DNA of 64,000 nt from Ophioderma brevispina (taxonomy: Eukaryota > Echinodermata > Ophiuroidea > Amphilepidida > Ophiodermatidae), in the NCBI GenBank assembly GCA_023653785.1, contig JAMKCH010010129.1:1-64000 (forward strand), read 5' to 3'. A program made the position numbers and the translations under genes. Below the pieces are notes generated by a model. That model was not told where the DNA came from. It did not search any database and was given only the letters and a program-made list of their open reading frames with translations. Below are positions 57,650-64,000 of the stretch, piece after piece; positions within the stretch are counted from its first letter, which is position 1; the number at the start of each line of letters is the position of its first letter.

Positions 57650-57875
57650 ATGGTATGTGCGGCCTTTAAGACCCCTTTTCAGCCATCTCCGGCAGTTCAC
57701 AAGGGTCCCATTTGAGCATGTTTTAGTTCACAAGACCCCCATTTCAAGCAAAATTTTGATTTTTAACTATGTTTGTGGCCTAATTTTGAACAAATTTAGT
57801 TCTCAAGGGTCCAAATTTTCCAATTTTCAGTTCGCAAACCCCCATTTTGCAAGTCCTGATCGGTTCACAAGGTCC
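57650..57875 (+). repeat. Degenerate array with CAAGGGTCC-type words
   Basis: AGTTCACAAG..CCC, AGTTCTCAAGGGTCC, AGTTCGCAAACCCC and GGTTCACAAGGTCC recur about every 45-55 bp. Confidence 0.5.
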
Positions 57876-58021
57876 AAGGTGCAGCCCTGCGGGCCACACA
57901 CCCCTACCCAAATGAAAGTTGAGTGCCCCCCGCTCCGGGATTTACTCTTATTGCCACAAGCATAACATATCCTCTGCACCTTTCCTTCCAAATATATCTT
58001 AAGAACATGTAGACTTATTAA

Positions 58022-58360
58022 AGTCTGACTCGGAGATTTTGAAATATTAATTGTTTGTGTAATAATGACAAATATTCAACTAGAACTAAAGATAGTAACC
58101 TAAAATACACAATTCCGAATTTTGAGTTGAAAATCGTATTTTTCCGTTGTGATGGCCCGTCAACATTTATGTGTATGAATTACGTCCATAGGCTTACTGT
58201 GTAAACAAAAATTCCAGATCCGGAATTTTATAACAAAGTTGTGATTTTCTTAGCAATTTTCACACAGTGATTAGTATATGGACAAGCATTATATGTACAT
58301 GCAAAAAACATGATGTTTTTTAAATTTGAGGGCGCCCTCCTTAGGAAATCGAGTCGTCCT
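58022..58360 (-). mobile_element. TTAA MITE family F3, inverted copy
   Basis: TTAA at 58018-58021 and 58361-58364. Outer ends AGTCTGACTCGGAGATTTT and GAGTCGTCCT. The interior runs opposite to the 57238 copy (ATAACAAAGTTGTGATTTTC). Confidence 0.75.
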
Positions 58361-58369
58361 TTAAGTTTA

Positions 58370-59450
58370 AACAATATTGTAAGTACAGAGCGGTGATTGT
58401 TCTTGTCACTTAAGTGTAATCTGAAAGTGAAGATCAATGTTGTATGTATATGCCATGATTAAAATTTTAAAGAATCTATCTAAAAAACAAATACCAACCC
58501 ACTTTTTACAACTAAAGAAAGAAATAAAACATTTGGATAAAAAAGCACGACCAAATAATTTTTGAATACAGACAACTATTTAAAAGAATTACTTTGTGTT
58601 GGCCAAAACAAAATTAACTAAAAAAATCAAGTGCCTTTTTAAGCGCAAATATTTTTGTGATTTAAGACCAACAAATTTTGATTTTAATGTCACCTGAACC
58701 ATTATCCTAAGTATTCAATCGAGATCCACTTGAAAGCGAACTCTTCCAACATTCATCTTGGTCTTTCCAAACACGAAATTGGGTACTGATTCCCGCTTAC
58801 AGTGGAAAATTAAACTAAACATTGAAGGGATAGGTTGCCAATCTTATTAAAGGATAGGTTCAAATCCTTAAATTGATATCTACACATGTTATTTAACTTG
58901 GTTAATTTTCATGTTTCACAGTTGATTGCCTTTCAGTGGTGCAGTTTGAGGCTTATTATATATTCGACTAAAACGAAATCAGCTCAGTGCACCATTGGTA
59001 CATTTTATTCCTTCATAGTATAAAATTTATGATAAACGGAATAAAGGTGTGTATCCAATGGGGGTCACTGAGCCTGTTTCGTTTCATTTCATTTCATCGA
59101 ATATCAATAAGCCATCAATTGATGTAAAATCCGACCTGGCATGATAAAATGAGCTGAAGGTTGCATTGAATCATTTTCTAGACTGCCTGGACAGGCAATG
59201 TTCTCATTTGAATCCTACCCCCTGGGCAAGAGATTAAATTCATGAAGTTGTCCTCCTTGTCTTAATGTATCATGCACATCCAATTGCTTGCCGCTTAACG
59301 CAGCCAAGCTGGCTCAAACAATGAACATGAAATCTATATTCAGGCAGTCTTGAAAAGACCTAGTGTGCCTTTCTGTTCAGTTCTTCATGTCATGTCACAA
59401 ATATTGTAGGCTGTTTGATTGTTTGTCATCTGAGATGTTGATTTTTATTT
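58370..59450. other. No gene recognised
   Basis: Intron-like DNA upstream of the next exon. Confidence 0.4.
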
Positions 59451-59455
59451 TTGTG

Positions 59456-59546
59456 TCATTACGTCTGAATGGATTTGCCCTAGGGCAACCTACTGTGGGC
59501 AAAAAGTCAATATACTATCCAATGAATTCAACAGCATTTGATGCAG
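59456..59546 (+). pseudogene. ABCC4: ABCC4-like exon after YRK (LRLxx...VNILSN), frameshifted
   Basis: It reads SLRLNGFALGQPTVG, then only in the next frame GQKVNILSNEFNS, and a further shift gives F-D-A/Q at the donor CAG|GTCGTA. Human ABCC4 has LRLSNMAMG...GQIVNLLSNDVNKFDQ here, so identity is clear. One G appears missing in a G run and two bases appear added near the end. The expected AG acceptor is GTG in this sequence. The exon encodes the intracellular coupling helix after TM2. It is either pseudogenic or carries sequencing errors. Confidence 0.7.
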
Positions 59547-59968
59547 GTCGTAAAGGGAGGTGTAGTGATTCTTTTCCCACAATATAATTTTTTTTCACTT
59601 GTTGTCACATGAATTTATTGTGACAAAAGTACTTAAATTGCAAGATGGGGATGAGTTTCTTCTGTTCATTTAGGTACTATTTTGTCTTCTATAAATCATG
59701 TGGCAACCAGTGCAAAATTGTATTGGCAGAAATTGCATTGTGGGAAGACACTACACCTCCTCTTCAGTCAGTATGAGTCCTGATTTCACTATAATGCTAT
59801 ACCATAAAAAGGAGTTTATCAAGAACATTTTATTTTTTCTCTCATTTGAACCATTTTTCAACTGTACTTATCATGTAAAAGTGTGATAAACATCAGCAAT
59901 TCCAACATTACCTTTATTATTAACTTTGCAACTATTTCTGTAAAATAGATATTAGGTACTTGCCTTAA

Positions 59969-60300
59969 GGTGCAACGACTATTTTGAGGCACCCAAATAT
60001 TGTGTCATAATATAAATTTCAAATAGATTATGACACTCAATAGATTCACTACCTTGTATTATGTTTACAGAAATGTCTTAAAAGAAAGAAAAAAGGTGAT
60101 TTTGATTTGCTTATATTCCAGTAACCATAGGTGAATTTCATATTTTGGCTCCGATACAAAATTAGAAATTTCACAATTTTTGTACCAAGAAACATTTCGC
60201 ACTATCTTTCAGGTGGGGATGTTTGGATGGAAAGCTTTACACCAGGGCCAAATTCAGAACTTTCAATTTTTTAGGGGACCACCTGATTTGTGAAATCTCA
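59969..60300 (+). mobile_element. TTAA MITE family F1, 3' end decayed
   Basis: TTAA at 59965-59968, left end (A)GGTGCAACGA. The internal order matches F1 (GAGGCACCCAAATATTGTG, AGAAATTTCACAATTTTTG). The last bases, GTGAAATCTC, no longer continue into the terminal repeat. Confidence 0.7.
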
Positions 60301-60579
60301 AATACACAAACACAAGCAAAATAACATTTAAAACTAAAAAATTATGAATATCATAAACATTTTCTGATCGCGATGAGGGCAAGACAACGCGGTTCGAGAG
60401 CCACCTTGGCTCTTTACATATGCAACAACAAATTCTTCATTTTGTGTAAAATCTGAACAAATATAGTTGGGAAATATTCAGAGAGAATCCTTAACCAACA
60501 TTAATGAGAACATTGTGAACAATCATTTTTGGCTCTTTGTAATATGACAAATGTTTTAAAATGCAGAAGAAAAAATCTC

Positions 60580-61000
60580 ACTGAATCAGCCAAGAAAAAA
60601 GCAAGTTTGTCTCAGAATACCCATGCATTTTTTTTAAGTGGTCTTTTTTGCACTAATTTTTAGGTTTTTACTTGAAAGTTTTTTTTGAATTTTCAAAAAA
60701 AGAATGGTTCAGAAGGTGACAGAAAAAATGAAAAAGTTTTTTTTTTTTAATAAAATTTAAAATCCCCCAGGTCACATTTTAATTTTCCCACATTTCTTCT
60801 GAAGACAAACTTGGTTTTTTTTTTGCCTAAGCAAAAATAAACGCATGCAAAGAAAATCAAAACAAAAAGATCAACAAAAAGTAAAAACAATTGCAACAAA
60901 AAAAACAAACAAAAACAAAACAAAAAACCTAATTGAAACAAACATAAAAACAAAAAACAAAACAAAAGTAAACACCCAAAAGATTTAGGTTTAGGTACTT
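60580..61000. repeat. A/T low-complexity tract
   Basis: Poly(T), poly(A) and AAAAACAAA runs directly upstream of the next exon's polypyrimidine tract. The minus-strand 88-aa frame is a by-product. Confidence 0.7.
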
Positions 61001-61044
61001 GGTGTTTAACCATCTACTATACTGACTATCCTTTTCTCTTTCAG

Positions 61045-61205
61045 AGTGTTATATTTCTGCATTATCTCTGGATCACCGCTGCAGTTGTCCATTATACTTT
61101 GGTCTCTCTGGCCTAGCCCTTGGCCCCTATGCATTGCTTGGCTCATTATATTTTGCCTTTTATGTCTGTTGCAAGCATAACATGGGAAGCTCTCTTCAAA
61201 ACAAG
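61045..61205 (+). pseudogene. ABCC4: ABCC4-like TM3-TM4 exon, disrupted
   Basis: Acceptor CTTTCAG, donor GTAAAT. It begins SVIFLHYLWITAAVVHYTLV (human V-T-V-F-L-H-F-L-W). The middle reads best as GLSGLALGPYALLG in a second frame, and the end ILPFMSVASITWEALFKT returns to the first, finishing in a split arginine codon. The 161-bp length keeps the exon ends in the right phases, but frame 1 contains a TAG. Two compensating shifts explain it. About six residues after L-W are missing compared with human. Confidence 0.65.
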
Positions 61206-61248
61206 GTAAATACATTTGTCTATTTAACTATGAGATGAACATGATTGT

Positions 61249-61822
61249 AAAGTAAATAAATCTATGACTGGAACTTACTGGATCTATGACTGGTTGGCCT
61301 CCTCCAACTCGGGGGCGGCGGTTGTGGTTTCGTTCACTTTCCAGAATGACCAGTCTGGGTAACCACAGTTTTTCAGAGCAGTTTTTAAGTGGTTTTCTCT
61401 GATTGATGTTACGGGATCACTTCTGATGGTGTCCGCCTCTGTAATTGAGAGTCCTATTACACCAAGTTTGTTTGATAAGCGGGTGGGATGATGGGGAACA
61501 AAACTGTAAATAGTGATCGGTATGCGTTGGTTTCCTATACACCTCGAGCTCAAGGTGCGATCCTGTTGATTGTAATTAAAACTCCAGAAAGCAAGTTGTC
61601 CATCTTTGCACATTTCCTGTGTGAACTTTATGTTGTTGTCGACATTGTTAATGTGTTAAAAAGTGTAAGTTTATCTCACGGGTGGGACCGAGCACTTCGT
61701 GACGTCACTAGCCGTCTGTCACGTGATCAATTCCAAGGGAAATCAGATGCTTGTTGAAGACCATTGGTAATGGTCGCAACGTCGCACAGTTGCAAAGTTC
61801 CAGTCATAGATTTATTTACTTT
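61249..61822. mobile_element. TIR-bounded element carrying a Penelope-like RT fragment
   Basis: Inverted 28-bp ends: AAAGTAAATAAATCTATGAC..GGAACTT (61249-61276) and the complement at 61795-61822, nearly perfect. Between them lies minus-strand Penelope-like coding sequence. The element sits about 45 bp after an ABCC4-like exon, inside the intron. Confidence 0.75.
61284..61560 (-). pseudogene. Penelope-like reverse transcriptase C-terminal fragment
   Basis: Minus strand reads EVYRKPTHTDHYLQF in one frame and, after a shift, HHPTRLSNKLGVIGL, then HLKTALKNCGYPDWSFWKV. The V-Y-R-K-P-T-H-T-D, H-H-P, K-L-G-V and C-G-Y-P-x-W-x-F blocks are, in this order, the post-catalytic region of Penelope-like reverse transcriptases just before the linker to the GIY-YIG nuclease. 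Neither the catalytic YxDD block nor the nuclease is present. The frameshift makes it non-functional. Confidence 0.75.
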
Positions 61823-62401
61823 AAATATTTACTTCTACTGGATGAATGAAAACAGAAATCTTAGATGAACATGATCGGTGATTAAATGTTACCCAGAAGA
61901 GAGACATGATCAAATACAATTCCTTGGGTATAACTGCTCAAGGAACTACATTGTATTTGTTACAACTGGAGTCAGGTCAGGTGTTCTTGAGGGCCTGCAA
62001 ACTGGATCCTGAGTAAACCAGTACGTACCCGTCCCGGGCCGGGTTGTCCGCTTCTACACCCGATATGAGAAGTGGAAGAGAATGGTCAGGGGGTGATTTC
62101 AGAGTTTCGCCATCCGTGGACAAAACTTGGAGTGAAGTAAAATAATTTCATTTTCCCCTCCGGAATTTCAAATCCTGGAGTTTTTGTGACTACGTGAAAT
62201 GGTTTGAGTTGAGTTGTGGCAAAAATGATCAAATATTAGCAATGCAATCAGTCAGGATAAGTATGAATGGACCTTTGAAACAGCTTTTGATTAGTAAAAC
62301 AAAGAAGTTTGTTCTCAAGATAGGCCTAATAGGGTGAATATAACAATAATCAATCAAAATCTGTAGGTTGATCCTTCTTTGTGCACATTTCTGTTTTACA
62401 G

Positions 62402-62529
62402 AGCAAAGACAGCAGTACTAACAGATGAGAGAGTTAGGATCATGCTTGAATGAGATAAGCGCTGGCATGAGAGTCGTTAAAATATAACCTGGGAAATCCA
62501 TTTGCTGAACTGGTTAGAATAGCAAGGAG
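62402..62529 (+). pseudogene. ABCC4: ABCC4-like exon (AKTAVLTDERVRIM...), frameshifted
   Basis: It completes the split arginine codon, then reads AKTAVLTDERVRIM in frame and continues NEISAGMRVVKI and PFAELVRIAR only after small shifts. Human ABCC4 has [30 protein letters not shown] at this point, a strongly conserved coupling-helix segment. Acceptor TTTACAG, donor GTTAGT. 128 bp, about one base longer than needed to keep phase. Damage is limited to one-base indels, as in the two exons before it. Confidence 0.7.
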
Positions 62530-62869
62530 GTTAGTATAATTATGTTTATAAAATACATCTGTCTGTCTGTGTGTCTGCCTGACTATTTCTACGAGACTAT
62601 GTGAGCATGGACCTCAAAATTTGGTAGACTGGTGCAACTTGATGCCAGAAAGTTTGTGGACGTTACACAGGAGCCCTCTTGGGAGGCCTTTTGCAGTATC
62701 AAGGATATCCTAAGGTCAATCAGTAAACTTATTGTATGGGTTTGGTCAATGTTAAATGTCCAACCATTTGAAAAGTCATTCAAGTCCCTCTGGGTTTGTT
62801 TTGCTCGTGTCCACAAGTCATTGGTAATGGCTTGTGGTGGTGTCAGATTGTTCAGCGAGTGTGCTGATC

Positions 62870-63272
62870 CAGGGCCGCATGTATCCATGATACGGACACG
62901 TCTATCATGGCCCGCTATTTGAGGCTGACGGCGGATTGGAACAGTCGGGTTTACACCCTACTCTTATAATTATTCGACACTGACTGCCCGATGCTACATG
63001 TACAGTTGACTCTCTGTACACGGGACCGACTGCTTAACGTCACCTCCGAAGGATGGGATGCTTTCACGAGCCACTTGCCCAATTCCAAGTGAACCATGGA
63101 GGAGAGCGGTATTCTGTATTAATCAATAGCGGTATACAGATCACAAATCAAGAATTGATAGTACCGAATAAATCCAAGCAAGTGACCCCACCGGGATTCG
63201 AACCCGGGAATTTTGATGGTAAAATTTGCGCCAGAGGCAAGCACCCGAACCGCTAGGCCACGCTCTCCCATC
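62870..63272 (-). repeat. tRNA-headed SINE, full-length copy
   Basis: Minus-strand head near 63270: GAGCGTGGCCTAGCGGTTCG (A box), a long variable region, and CCCGGGTTCGAATCCCGG (T arm with B box). The body down to 62870 matches the headless copy at 32144-32430. The tRNA part resembles a long-variable-arm type (Leu/Ser-like). Confidence 0.75.
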
Positions 63273-63935
63273 TGGTGTTATGGCTAAGGTCAAATTATTA
63301 AAAACCATTCGATGCCTAAAATTTGGAAAGTTTGTTTGGTGTCTTCAGGGATCTCTTAAGTCAAGTCTTTTCCCCATTGATCAAATTAAATTCATACTCG
63401 GTCAGAACCACTCATATTGAATATACACAGATTGACCTCTGTTGACCCCATTGCGACATTTACCCCATTCACAAACTGCGATAGCGACAGATACATGCAT
63501 TCTAAAAAGAAACGTTGTATTTTTCAAAACTTAACCCGGTTGTCGGTTTCCACATTATCATTGATTCATGTGGTGTCGTGGGTTTCCATTTAATAGTTTG
63601 CGTTGCTGTAACCATGGGGAGGGAATCTGGAAGTTGTTGAAAATGTCCCAGGTAGTTTTTTTTCCCATTACAGGAGTGTATGATTGCAAGGAACCAGCAA
63701 AACATCAATGCATGTGATAGAAGTTGTCAAAGGGCAGACAATATTAATGTGCTTTATTTCGAGGGGGTGGTAACCAACCTTGGTAATCCGTGTTAAAAAA
63801 AAACAAAAAATGCCACTGCAGAGGTAGTAATAAGCAAAAGTACTTACCATCTTCAAGATGATAAATACCTAAGTTTATATTGAACATACTATAATCAAAC
63901 AGGTACAAAAATCAGTTACATCAGCTGAATAGATT
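63273..63935. other. No gene recognised
   Basis: No ABCC4-like exon could be seen after 62529; nothing nameable here. Confidence 0.4.
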
Positions 63936-63938
63936 TTT

Positions 63939-64000
63939 GTCCCCGCCGAACAAAGTTCGGAAGGGGACAATTAAAATGGGCTCCGTCCGTACGTCCGTAT
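63939..64000 (+). repeat. Start of another dispersed repeat, cut by window edge
   Basis: GTCCCCGCCGAAC and GTTCGG..GGGGAC form a hairpin at 63939-63968, followed by a CCGTCCGTACGTCCGT run. This looks like the terminus of a common marine-invertebrate repeat; the rest lies outside. Confidence 0.5.

Noticed and set aside
60747..61013. 88-aa hydrophobic F/L-rich minus-strand frame
   Set aside because: Translation of AAAAACAAA-type low-complexity DNA; gives artificial F/L runs.

Overview
The window is animal nuclear DNA, most likely from a marine invertebrate. It is AT-rich, has introns and no bacterial-style gene packing, and is full of LINE, SINE, Penelope-like and TTAA-flanked DNA-transposon remnants. 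Sequence alone does not fix the species. An invertebrate deuterostome is a plausible guess, not a demonstrated one.

The only host gene I can recognise is on the + strand: the N-terminal part of a multidrug-resistance-protein ABC transporter of the ABCC4/MRP4 type. Its exons are short and widely spaced: the W-L-x-P-x-x-x-x-G exon (17910-18020), the exon leading into TM1 (18886-19006), the TM1-TM2 exon (intact copies at 27544-27759 and 51348-51563), then three damaged exons (59456-59546, 61045-61205, 62402-62529). The first exon and everything after the first transmembrane domain lie outside the window or were not found. The TM1-TM2 exon is present four times in the same orientation. Two copies are open, exactly 72 codons long and phase 0-0; two are broken (31445-31651, 42306-42530).

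Layout: 0-14 kb holds repeats, including a dispersed family carrying a nuclear-receptor-like direct repeat, a CR1/Jockey-type LINE fragment and several foldback elements. 14.3-20.3 kb is a two-copy tandem block of about 3 kb per unit, each with the first two recognised ABCC4-like exons and a 21-bp minisatellite; the left copy is riddled with small indels. 20-38 kb is intron with minisatellites, the first TM1-TM2 exon, SINEs and a satellite-like array. 38.5-41.1 kb contains two interleaved versions of one sequence, with and without a TTAA-flanked MITE. 40-48.3 kb and 49.4-55.1 kb are diverged paralogous blocks, each with a TM1-TM2 exon and each with private transposon insertions. 55-64 kb has SINEs, MITEs, the last three damaged exons, a TIR-bounded element carrying a Penelope-like RT fragment, and the start of another repeat at the window edge.

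The most notable results are (i) the cluster of four TM1-TM2 exon copies, which suggests alternative-exon use or partial gene duplication, (ii) at least six terminal-repeat families that share a TTAA target and mostly AGG-type ends, several dated by empty sites inside this window and one carrying half of a THAP finger, and (iii) signs of haplotype duplication or poor polishing in the assembly. All reading was by eye; no alignments or searches were run.
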